Shown in pieces: positions 9,137-17,054 of a stretch of 64,000 nucleotides of DNA. The stretch is from Shewanella abyssi (GTDB lineage Bacteria > Pseudomonadota > Gammaproteobacteria > Enterobacterales > Shewanellaceae). How positions within the stretch are numbered: the stretch's first letter is position 1; every line of letters starts with the position of its first letter. The position numbers and the translations under genes are program-made. The stretch is from assembly GCF_023284025.1 (NCBI RefSeq), contig NZ_JAKIKR010000001.1, positions 62,001-126,000 of the forward strand, in the 5' to 3' direction. The notes beneath the pieces are model-generated. The model had not been told where the DNA came from. It was given only the letters and a program-made list of their open reading frames with translations, and did not search any database.

Positions 9137-9752
9137 GAAAACTCCACATATGCTCTATATCGTACTCTCTCAAAAGGAATAAATGCATAATAAACAGCAT
9201 CGTAAAGCAGAAAGTGCCAAAACTAAATGAAACGGTTGCAAAATCTGCCAGGTTGAACGCGGCAACTAAAAAGCTAATGACATAAATTTCGAGCATGGTG
9301 AGTTGAGTCAGTAATCCTTGTAGCTTTAAAGCCTGCTTCAATATTGACCTTAATAATGAATGCTGTAATCCATATTTTATGATGACAATCTGCACCAGTA
9401 TGGACACGAGTAGTATACCCGGTGCGATCACAGCAGCTGTCATTACTGCAACAGCGACAACCCAATAGCCCTGTTGATACACAGCTATAGCGCCCTCGAG
9501 CACCGTTGTAGTACGCATACTGCCTAAAAATTCTAACTCTAGCACAGGGTAAGTATTGGCCGGGAAGAAAAATATTATCGCGGTAATACATAACGCCAAC
9601 ATGCCATTTATGGAGCAATAAGGAGTGTCATACAGCTGCGTGTGGCAACGCGGGCAAAGCGCCCTCACGCCTGACGGGAGTGCACGCTTTCGGATGACGA
9701 GGTCACAAGAGCGACATAAAGTAACACTATTATCTAGCGCGTCCGATGCCAT
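9126..9752 (-). CDS. letA: PqiA/LetA-family membrane protein, first half of a split LetA
   Basis: First gene of the letA-letA-letB operon. The 208-residue product has a zinc ribbon (CRSCDLV...LCPRCHTQLYD, residues about 14-41) and four predicted membrane segments, as in the N-terminal PqiA domain of LetA. It overlaps the next half by 11 bases in a different frame. The split looks stable rather than a frameshift error, because the second half has its own zinc ribbon, start codon and ribosome-binding site. Together the halves should rebuild a full LetA, the likely energy or gate component for LetB. Confidence 0.9.
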   Translation of the reverse strand: MASDALDNSVTLCRSCDLVIRKRALPSGVRALCPRCHTQLYDTPYCSINGMLALCITAIIFFFPANTYPVLELEFLGSMRTTTVLEGAIAVYQQGYWVVAVAVMTAAVIAPGILLVSILVQIVIIKYGLQHSLLRSILKQALKLQGLLTQLTMLEIYVISFLVAAFNLADFATVSFSFGTFCFTMLFIMHLFLLREYDIEHMWSFLEK

Positions 9753-9919
9753 AAAAATAAAAACCTCTATAAAGCGTACTAAGTTAAAGAAAAATTTTTA
9801 TGCTGAAATAGAACTCAATTCATTCGTAGGCAATTGATTATTACAGAGTCCTTATATAGATAAGACTATCAGATTTTCAAGAAAACTTGCATAAGAACTT
9901 CAATGTGTGAGACTCTCCA

Positions 9920-9935
9920 CTGTATATAAAAACAG
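9920..9935 (+). promoter_or_regulatory. LexA (SOS) box of yebG
   Basis: CTGTATATAAAAACAG is a perfect CTGT-N8-ACAG LexA site ending 13 bases before the yebG start. It contains TATATA, which may be part of the promoter -10. YebG is an SOS gene in E. coli, so site and gene agree. Confidence 0.93.
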
Positions 9936-9948
9936 TGTGGGATTAATT

Positions 9949-10230
9949 ATGGCCGTTATAACCAAATTTGTCGTCGTTAGAGAAGGGGTTGAAAAGATGA
10001 CTTTTACATCGAAGAAGGAGGCTGATGCCTACGATAAGATGCTTGATGTCGCTGATAACCTGATCCCTTTTTTGGCTAAGTCAGAGCTAGGGCTTGAAGA
10101 TAATGATATTGAAAAAATTGGTTTTTATTTAGCGCAGCATAAAGATGAGCTGCAATCTTTGCTAAAAGGTAGTGTGCCAGAGAAAAAGAAAGCCGTTAAA
10201 AAAGTATCAAAAAAGACGGATCTGGACTGA
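9949..10230 (+). CDS. yebG: YebG-family SOS-induced protein
   Basis: Small DNA-damage-inducible protein of unknown biochemical role. The 93-residue product begins MAVITKFVVVREGVEKM and contains TFTSKKEADAYDKMLD, near-identical to E. coli YebG (96 residues). The C-terminus is lysine-rich. The ATG at 9949 is chosen by homology; an upstream in-frame start at 9907 would place the LexA box inside the gene. A perfect LexA box lies directly upstream. It is divergent from the letA/letB operon and followed 92 bases later by msrC. Confidence 0.95.
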   Translation: MAVITKFVVVREGVEKMTFTSKKEADAYDKMLDVADNLIPFLAKSELGLEDNDIEKIGFYLAQHKDELQSLLKGSVPEKKKAVKKVSKKTDLD

Positions 10231-10322
10231 GAGTAAAAAAAGTCTGTTTGAAGTTGATGGCTTGTTGATAAAATGCGGCATAATTTATTTGTTTCAATCA
10301 ATGAAACTGTTTGGGGATATTG

Positions 10323-10781
10323 ATGACTGCGTCATTTTACGACACATTAAACCGTCAGGTTACCGCTTTGTTGACGGGTGAAGACGATCAAGTCGCGGCT
10401 TTAGCCAATTTTTCAGCTTTGCTAAATGACAACTTAGTTGACCTTAATTGGGTTGGATTCTATCTATTAAAGAATGACCAGTTAGTGCTTGGACCCTTTC
10501 AAGGCAAAGTGGCTTGTTCTCGTATTCTAGTCGGTAAGGGCGTGTGTGGCACTGCGGTTGAAACAAACCAAACACAAAGAATTGCAGATGTGCATCAATT
10601 TGCGGGTCACATAGCCTGTGATTCGGCGAGTAAATCAGAACTAGTGGTGCCCTTTAGACGTGATGGTATTGTTATCGGAGTACTTGATATTGATAGCCCT
10701 TCGTTATCAAGGTTTGATGAAATTGACCAGCTTGGGGTAGAAACTATGGTAAAAAGTCTCGAAATTTGCCTATTTGGTTAA
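10323..10781 (+). CDS. msrC: Free methionine-(R)-sulfoxide reductase (GAF domain)
   Basis: Reduces free L-methionine-(R)-sulfoxide using thioredoxin, a cytosolic repair activity. The 152-residue protein is a single GAF domain. It has LNWVGFYLL near residue 40 and the three cysteines expected for catalysis and resolution (in ACSRILVGKGVCGTA and HIACDSASKSE). Start at the ATG at 10323 (MTASFYDTLN) is favoured over an ATG-like start four codons earlier. A GGGGA lies just upstream. Neighbours yebG, letAB, proQ and prc match the E. coli yebR locus. Confidence 0.94.
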   Translation: MTASFYDTLNRQVTALLTGEDDQVAALANFSALLNDNLVDLNWVGFYLLKNDQLVLGPFQGKVACSRILVGKGVCGTAVETNQTQRIADVHQFAGHIACDSASKSELVVPFRRDGIVIGVLDIDSPSLSRFDEIDQLGVETMVKSLEICLFG

Positions 10782-11066
10782 TCTACGACCAATTATGGCT
10801 AATTGATGGTCGCAATCATTTCATGCTTCTCTATAATAAGCGGTTTGGGCAATGAAATCTCTAATCGTGATTGTTCGCTAAAGCGAATCAATAGCGTTTA
10901 TGATAGGCTGTTGCTAAGGTAGGTTTGATTTTGTCACTAAAAAAACAGGTTAATCATTATTAATTTGTCTTTTAGGTCATAATCAGACAAATATGAACGA
11001 CACATAAATCGATGAGAGGTAGAAACTCTTTTGGTGGTGTCCCTTTTTTAAATTGTGGAAGTAAAG

Positions 11067-11705
11067 ATGGAATCAACAGAAAAGTTGACCGATACCAACG
11101 CTATTCTTGCGTACTTATATGAAACATTTCCTTTATGCTTTATTGCTGAAGGTGAAACGAAGCCATTAAAAATCGGATTGTTTCAAGATTTAGCGGAAAG
11201 GTTAGCTGATGATTCTAAAGTCAGTAAGACTCAACTCAGAATCGCTTTAAGAAGATACACAAGTAGCTGGCGTTACCTTAAGAGTGTGAAAGCCGGTGCA
11301 CACCGTATCGATTTAGAGGGCAACTCTTGTGGTGAGCTAGAACAAGAGCACGTTGACCATGCTCAAGCTACACTTAAAGAAAGTCAGGAAAAAGCGAAAG
11401 CAAAAAGAATAGCGAAGGCTGGTAAATCCCCAGCACCTTCAGCTACTGCTAAAAAGTCAGTTAAAAAACCGGTTGCGAGAAGACCGAAAGCGGCGACAAG
11501 CGCAAAACCTGTAAAAGAGAAAGTAGCGGAAGTAATTTTAACGCCTGCGGTGTTGGCTGAGTTGAAGAAAAATCAACGTGTGAATGTCAAGCTAGGTAAG
11601 GTGCCAGTAGCTGGTGTTATTTTGGATATCAAAAAAGAAGATGTTCAAATTCAGCTTGATTCAGGCTTAACGATTAAAGTTAAAGCTGAATACATACTAC
11701 TGTAA
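11067..11705 (+). CDS. proQ: RNA chaperone ProQ
   Basis: Global RNA-binding protein that stabilises small RNAs and mRNA 3' ends. The 212-residue protein has the N-terminal ProQ/FinO domain (residues about 5-115, with LAYLYETFPLCF and RYTSSWRYLKSV). A lysine/alanine/proline-rich linker follows (about 116-160), then a C-terminal Tudor-like domain (QRVNVKLGKVPVAGVI). Start is ATG at 11067, with GGAAG five bases upstream; a GTG at 11055 would add four residues. It directly precedes prc, as in E. coli. Confidence 0.95.
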   Translation: MESTEKLTDTNAILAYLYETFPLCFIAEGETKPLKIGLFQDLAERLADDSKVSKTQLRIALRRYTSSWRYLKSVKAGAHRIDLEGNSCGELEQEHVDHAQATLKESQEKAKAKRIAKAGKSPAPSATAKKSVKKPVARRPKAATSAKPVKEKVAEVILTPAVLAELKKNQRVNVKLGKVPVAGVILDIKKEDVQIQLDSGLTIKVKAEYILL

Positions 11706-11738
11706 TGGTTTAAAAGCATGTAAAGGAGTAACTTGTTG

Positions 11739-13781
11739 ATGCGGAAAATGTCTCTGGCTGTATCTATCGCCAGTATTTTTGTAGGATTCTCGGCGTGGGC
11801 TGTTAGCCCTACTATTCAATTCAGCGAGTTACCTGCTTTAAAACAGGAACCCCAGCATAAGGTGGCGAGTAAACGCGTCACTGGTTTATTTTCCCGATCA
11901 CATTACCATCGTTTTGACATGGACGATGCGTTCTCAAAGCAAGTTTTCGAACGTTATCTTAAGCAATTAGATTATCGTAAAAACGTGTTACTGCAATCTG
12001 ATGTTGATGGCTTTATGGCGTATTCAACACAATTTGACGAAATGTTGAAAAGTGGCAATCTCCAGCAAGCATACTCAATGTTTGAAGTCATTCAAAAGCG
12101 TCGCTATGAACGATTTTCCTATGCGCTTTCTCTGCTTGATAAAGAGATGAAATTTGATGTAGCAGGTGATGCTTACGAATTTGATCGTAAAGATGCCTCT
12201 TGGCCAAAAAGTGAAGCCGAGTTAAATGAACTCTGGCGTCAGCGAGTCAAATACGATGCGCTTAACCTTTCACTCACGGGCAAAAAGTGGGATGAAATCG
12301 TTACTATTTTATCAAAGCGCTACAACAATTCGATTAAGCGTCTTAGTCAAACCCACAGTGAAGATGTTTTCCAAGGGGTGATGAACGCATTTGCAAGAAC
12401 TGTTGAGCCGCACACTAGTTATTTATCTCCTAGAAATGCCGAACGTTTCCAAATGGAAATGAATCTGAGCTTAGAGGGTATTGGTGCTGTTCTTCAAGTT
12501 GATGATGATTATACCGTTATTAAGAGCTTAGTCGCCGGTGGTCCAGCGGCTACAAGCGAGAAGTTATCACCAGAAGACAAAATAGTTGGTGTTGGCCAAG
12601 ATGGCGAAGAGGTTGTTGATGTCATCGGTTGGCGTTTAGATGACGTTGTTGAATTAATTAAGGGGCCAAAAGGCAGCAAGGTTGTGTTAGAGATCTTGCC
12701 AAACAAAGGCGGTTCGAGTGCCAAGTCTTTTGAGATCACCATTGTTCGAGATAAGATTCGACTCGAAGACCGCGCAGCAACATCTAAAGTTGTTGAGCCT
12801 ACCGATGGGCCTTACGCCAATCGTAAAGTGGGTGTCATCCAAATTCCTGGCTTTTATATGGATCTTTCAAAGGATGTTTCTAAAGAGCTTGCAGAGCTGA
12901 AACAAGCGAAAGTTGAAGGGGTCATTATTGATCTTCGAGGCAATGGTGGTGGTGCATTAACAGAAGCCACTTTACTGACGGGTTTGTTCATTGAGCAAGG
13001 TCCAGTGGTGCAAATACGTGACGCTAATGGCCGTGTTTCTCAAAATAGGGACAACGATGGACGTGTCACCTATGACGGTCCTTTAACTGTCATGGTCGAT
13101 CGTTACAGCGCGTCAGCATCAGAGATTTTTGCCGCAGCGCTCCAAGATTATGACCGAGCATTAATTGTCGGTGAATCTACCTTTGGTAAGGGCACTGTGC
13201 AGCAGCATAAGAGTCTCGGCCGTATCTACGATATGTATGAGAAGCCCATTGGTCATGTACAGTACACCATCGCCAAATTTTATCGAATCAACGGTGGCAG
13301 TACACAGCTTAAAGGCGTGACGCCAGATATTCCTTTTCCTAGTGCGTTAGAGCCAGGGGAGTATGGCGAAGCTGAAGAAGAAAATGCGTTGCCATGGGAT
13401 AAGGTGCCTGTTGCTCAATACGGTACATTAACTGAGATCTATCCACAGTTAATTCAAAATCTCGATGGTAAGCATCAGCAAAGAATCAAAACTGATGTTG
13501 AGTTCAGCTACATCTTCCAAGATATTGCAGAATTTAAGCAGAGTCACAACGACAAGACGGTTTCATTGGTCGAAAGTGAACGACTTGCTGAACGCGACGA
13601 AAATGATAAGAAGCAACTTGATCGTGTCAACGAACGTAGAGTTCGAGAAGGTCTAAAGGTTGTTAAATCATTAGACGATATTGAAGATGACACTGAAAAA
13701 ACAGATGCATTTCTTGATGAGACAGCTTATATCACACTTGATTTAGCCGACGTAGAAAAACTCGCGAAAAATCAGAACTAG
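11739..13781 (+). CDS. prc: Tail-specific carboxy-terminal protease Prc (Tsp)
   Basis: Periplasmic serine protease of family S41 that trims or degrades envelope proteins, including murein hydrolases. About 680 residues. There is a signal peptide at residues 1-21 (ending FSAWA), a PDZ domain around 240-325 (GIGAVLQVDDDYTVIKSLV), and the catalytic core RYSASASEIFAAAL with Ser, then VGESTFGKGTVQQ with Lys. Start is ambiguous: TTG at 11733 or 11736, or ATG at 11739. All are served by the AAGGAG at 11723-11728, and ATG is preferred here. It sits 33 bases after proQ and ends at a strong terminator. Confidence 0.95.
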   Translation: MRKMSLAVSIASIFVGFSAWAVSPTIQFSELPALKQEPQHKVASKRVTGLFSRSHYHRFDMDDAFSKQVFERYLKQLDYRKNVLLQSDVDGFMAYSTQFDEMLKSGNLQQAYSMFEVIQKRRYERFSYALSLLDKEMKFDVAGDAYEFDRKDASWPKSEAELNELWRQRVKYDALNLSLTGKKWDEIVTILSKRYNNSIKRLSQTHSEDVFQGVMNAFARTVEPHTSYLSPRNAERFQMEMNLSLEGIGAVLQVDDDYTVIKSLVAGGPAATSEKLSPEDKIVGVGQDGEEVVDVIGWRLDDVVELIKGPKGSKVVLEILPNKGGSSAKSFEITIVRDKIRLEDRAATSKVVEPTDGPYANRKVGVIQIPGFYMDLSKDVSKELAELKQAKVEGVIIDLRGNGGGALTEATLLTGLFIEQGPVVQIRDANGRVSQNRDNDGRVTYDGPLTVMVDRYSASASEIFAAALQDYDRALIVGESTFGKGTVQQHKSLGRIYDMYEKPIGHVQYTIAKFYRINGGSTQLKGVTPDIPFPSALEPGEYGEAEEENALPWDKVPVAQYGTLTEIYPQLIQNLDGKHQQRIKTDVEFSYIFQDIAEFKQSHNDKTVSLVESERLAERDENDKKQLDRVNERRVREGLKVVKSLDDIEDDTEKTDAFLDETAYITLDLADVEKLAKNQN

Positions 13782-13798
13782 TTGTTCTTTATGAATTA

Positions 13799-13827
13799 GA
13801 AAACGCGCTTTAAGCGCGTTTTTTTTA
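13799..13827 (+). terminator. Terminator of prc
   Basis: Hairpin AAACGCGCTT / AAGCGCGTTT followed by eight T, just after the prc stop. Confidence 0.92.
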
Positions 13828-13855
13828 ACTTAAAATTAGAATATGTAGGCCTACA

Positions 13856-16417
13856 ATGACACAACCTCAAGCTAAGTACCTCAAAGACTATCAAGCACCG
13901 CATTTTCAGATCACTCACCTTGATTTAGATATCTCTTTAGCTGGTGATAAAACAGCAATAATAGCCACAAGCAAAGTTAACCGAGTCGGCACCCATAGTG
14001 AGCCTTTGGTTCTTGATGGTGAAGAGATTAATCTTACCTCTGTTAAAATTGATGGCGTTGCAGCGAGCTACAGCGAAAAGCAAGGTCAATTGATAATAGA
14101 GACAGAGCTGGATAACTTTACTTTAGAAATTATTTCAGTAACGGACCCTGAGTCAAATACCAGCCTTGAAGGACTTTATATGTCTGATGGGGCGTACTGC
14201 ACGCAATGCGAAGCAGAAGGGTTCAGGCGTATTACCTATTTCCTTGATAGGCCCGATGTATTGGCTATCTATACCGTTCGAATTGAAGCCAGTAAGGCTT
14301 TATTTCCATTCTTACTCAGTAACGGTAATCTCGTTGAAAGTGGCAACCTAGAGGGCGGCCTGCATTACGTTAAATGGCATGACCCTTTCCCAAAGCCAGC
14401 CTATCTATTTGCTTTAGTGGCAGGGGACTTCGATCTTTTAGAGGATGAGTACATTACCCGTAGTGATCGAACTGTTAAGTTACAGGTATTTGTCGATAAA
14501 GGTAACTTACATAAAGCGCATCATGCGATAGCGTCATTGAAAAAATCAATGAAGTGGGATGAAACACGTTTTAACTTGGAATATGATCTCGATATTTACA
14601 TGATTGTTGCCGTTGATTTTTTCAATATGGGCGCTATGGAAAATAAAGGGCTTAATGTTTTCAATACTAAATATGTACTTGCTGATAAAGCGTCAGCGAC
14701 TGATGATGATTATCATGGTATTGAGTCGGTCGTAGGTCATGAGTATTTTCATAACTGGACAGGAAATCGAGTCACTTGTCGTGATTGGTTTCAGTTAAGC
14801 TTAAAAGAGGGTTTAACCGTTTTTCGAGATCAGGAGTTTAGTTCTGATATTGGTTCTCGTGCTGTTAACCGCATCCATGCCATTAAGGTGATGAAAAACC
14901 AGCAGTTTGCTGAGGATTCTGGCCCTATGGCGCATCCCATCCGTCCAGAGTCAGTGATTGAAATGAATAATTTCTATACGGTTACTGTCTATAACAAGGG
15001 CGCAGAAGTGATTCGAATGATCCACACTTTGCTAGGTGAGGATAGATTCCAAGCGGGTATGGCGCTGTATTTTACAAGGCACGATGGACAAGCTGTTACA
15101 TGTGATGATTTTGTCGCGGCAATGGCAGATGCAAGTAAAGTCGATTTAGGCCAGTTCCGCCGTTGGTATAGCCAAGCAGGTACACCGTTAGTGACGGTAA
15201 CAGAGTCTTTTGATGAGTCAAATAGCACATACAGCTTAACCTTGACTCAAAATACCCCAGATACTCCTGGTCAAGCTCATAAGTTGCCGCAACATATTCC
15301 TTTTGATATTGAGCTTATCGATGCCGAAGGTAATAGTTTAGTTAATCAAGTTCTAGACTTTAAAGAGCAATCTCAGCAGTTCGTTTTTGATAATTTAAAG
15401 GCCAAACCTTTTGCGTCATTACTGCAGGATTTTTCTGCTCCAGTAAAGCTAAACTTTGAATACTCCATAGAACAACTACTTCATTTGATGCGTTTTGCCA
15501 GTAGCGAAGTTGCCAAGTGGGAGGCCTCTGTATCGCTATTTAGTCAGGCTGTATGGCAATGCGTTGATAGCTTGCAAAGTGGCAAGGCAATGTACATCGA
15601 TGGCCGACTGGTAGATGGTTTTAAGGGTGTTTTATTATCAGAGAACCTTAATGAAGCGCTAATGGCAGAGATCCTTACGCTCACAAGTGCTGGTTCATTG
15701 ATTGAGCAAACGGATTCAATTGATTTAGATAGTTTGGCTTTGGCACGCCAGTTTGCAGTGCTGGAGATAGCACAAGGGTGTGAAGATGAGCTGTTAGCAA
15801 AAGTAAAACAGTTACAGCGTCTCGATAGTGCAGACGCTCGCGCTTTAAAAAATGTTTGCTTAAGTTTACTTTTAAAAGTAGATGACTCATATCGTGAATT
15901 AGCTAAGCAGCAGTTTGAGTCTTCAGACAATATGACTGATACCTTAGGTGCGCTTACCGCACTCAATGGCGAAACTTCGACTTCTAGAAGTCAACTAATG
16001 AGCTCATTTGAAACTCGCTGGATAGATACCCCATTAGCGATGGATAAATGGTTGAGCCTGCACGCAACGTTTACCAGTAATGATTGTATCGGCCAATTAG
16101 AACAACTTTTACAACATGAAGCTTTTAGTCTGTCTAATCCCAATCGAGTGCGCTCTTTGATTGGTGTATTTGCTGCTGCCAATACATTTGAGTTTCATCG
16201 TAAAGACGGGCAGGGTTATGAGTTTCTGACTAAGGCGATTATTAAGCTCAATACCGTTAACCCACAAGTTGCCGCAAGGATCATCACACCGCTCATTCAG
16301 TTCAAAAAATTTGACCTAGAAAGGCAAGCATTGATGCGCAGTTCGCTACAAGAAATACTCGCGATTAATGATCTTTCTAAAGATCTATATGAAAAGGTGA
16401 CGAAAGCACTGTCATAA
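13856..16417 (+). CDS. pepN: Aminopeptidase N (M1 family)
   Basis: Cytosolic zinc aminopeptidase that finishes peptide turnover. The 853-residue length is close to E. coli PepN (870). Key motifs are the substrate-anchor GAMEN (in FFNMGAMENKGLNVF, about residue 258), the zinc site HEYFH (residues about 294-298) with the distal Glu in LKEGLTVFRDQEF, and a catalytic Tyr region FYTVTVYNKGAEVIRM. Start is ATG at 13856. It has its own transcription unit downstream of the prc terminator, with DUF2835 following after 88 bases. Confidence 0.97.
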   Translation: MTQPQAKYLKDYQAPHFQITHLDLDISLAGDKTAIIATSKVNRVGTHSEPLVLDGEEINLTSVKIDGVAASYSEKQGQLIIETELDNFTLEIISVTDPESNTSLEGLYMSDGAYCTQCEAEGFRRITYFLDRPDVLAIYTVRIEASKALFPFLLSNGNLVESGNLEGGLHYVKWHDPFPKPAYLFALVAGDFDLLEDEYITRSDRTVKLQVFVDKGNLHKAHHAIASLKKSMKWDETRFNLEYDLDIYMIVAVDFFNMGAMENKGLNVFNTKYVLADKASATDDDYHGIESVVGHEYFHNWTGNRVTCRDWFQLSLKEGLTVFRDQEFSSDIGSRAVNRIHAIKVMKNQQFAEDSGPMAHPIRPESVIEMNNFYTVTVYNKGAEVIRMIHTLLGEDRFQAGMALYFTRHDGQAVTCDDFVAAMADASKVDLGQFRRWYSQAGTPLVTVTESFDESNSTYSLTLTQNTPDTPGQAHKLPQHIPFDIELIDAEGNSLVNQVLDFKEQSQQFVFDNLKAKPFASLLQDFSAPVKLNFEYSIEQLLHLMRFASSEVAKWEASVSLFSQAVWQCVDSLQSGKAMYIDGRLVDGFKGVLLSENLNEALMAEILTLTSAGSLIEQTDSIDLDSLALARQFAVLEIAQGCEDELLAKVKQLQRLDSADARALKNVCLSLLLKVDDSYRELAKQQFESSDNMTDTLGALTALNGETSTSRSQLMSSFETRWIDTPLAMDKWLSLHATFTSNDCIGQLEQLLQHEAFSLSNPNRVRSLIGVFAAANTFEFHRKDGQGYEFLTKAIIKLNTVNPQVAARIITPLIQFKKFDLERQALMRSSLQEILAINDLSKDLYEKVTKALS

Positions 16418-16505
16418 TCATTATAGACTAAGTAAAATCTCAGCTTATTCAGAGGATTACTCTCTGTTTAAGTTGAGCCGTTGACATCAATCTGAGAAAA
16501 ACCTA

Positions 16506-16736
16506 GTGCGACAATCTAACCAAGTATTTCAATTCCCTCTTAATATAAGCTATGAAGATTTCCTACCCTATTATCGTGGACAAGTTACCAAAGTTGAAGT
16601 CGTCGATACCGCTGGAAGAACGTTATGGATAAGTGCTAGACATTTTCGGCCATTTTTCACTCGCTCTGGGATCCGAGCCTATTTTAAAATGGTGGTTGAT
16701 GGGCAAGGAAATTTGATCAGCCTCAATAAAAGTTAG
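16506..16736 (+). CDS. DUF2835 family small protein
   Basis: A 76-residue protein starting at GTG (16506). It contains YRGQVTKVEVVDTAGRTLWI and RHFRPFFTRSGIRAYF, typical of the DUF2835 family of short gammaproteobacterial proteins often found beside pepN. No membrane segment or catalytic motif is visible. The arginine-rich middle hints at nucleic-acid or phosphate binding, but this is speculation. The function is unknown. Confidence 0.85.
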   Translation: MRQSNQVFQFPLNISYEDFLPYYRGQVTKVEVVDTAGRTLWISARHFRPFFTRSGIRAYFKMVVDGQGNLISLNKS

Positions 16737-16965
16737 AGTAATTACTTAAAACGGTCGATTGCTTTAAACGCACTGCTTTGGACTTGTATATTTTTATATA
16801 AGGTATTGTTATTAAATAATATATAACTTGTAATAACTCTCTTCTGAATATTATCTAAATCTGATTTAAATACACCCTGTCAAACACTAGGCTAAATCCC
16901 TCTAAAATGGCTGAATCTATTAAAGATTTCCACTATTTCATCCTTGCTCACTTCGTGTAAATGCT

Positions 16966-17005
16966 GTAACAATGGTGTTACCTGTAAGCTAACAGTATGT
17001 TGGCT
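16966..17005 (+). promoter_or_regulatory. Paired inverted repeats upstream of the DUF1302 operon (candidate operator)
   Basis: GTAACAATGGTGTTAC at 16966-16981 is a perfect 6-4-6 inverted repeat. AGCTAACA-GTA-TGTTGGCT at 16987-17005 is a near-perfect second one. They share TAACA/TGTT half-sites and lie 50-90 bases upstream of the DUF1302 start in a 318-base gap. The rest of the gap is AT-rich (for example 16786-16830) and fits a promoter region. Which regulator binds is unknown. Confidence 0.45.
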
Positions 17006-17054
17006 ATCAATTCCAATAACAAAAGAATCCAGCAGGTTACGGAGAGAAGCTAAA

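Noticed and set aside
15544-15966. 140-codon - strand frame inside pepN
   Set aside because: Antisense to a well-conserved gene; Ser/Lys-rich shadow composition.
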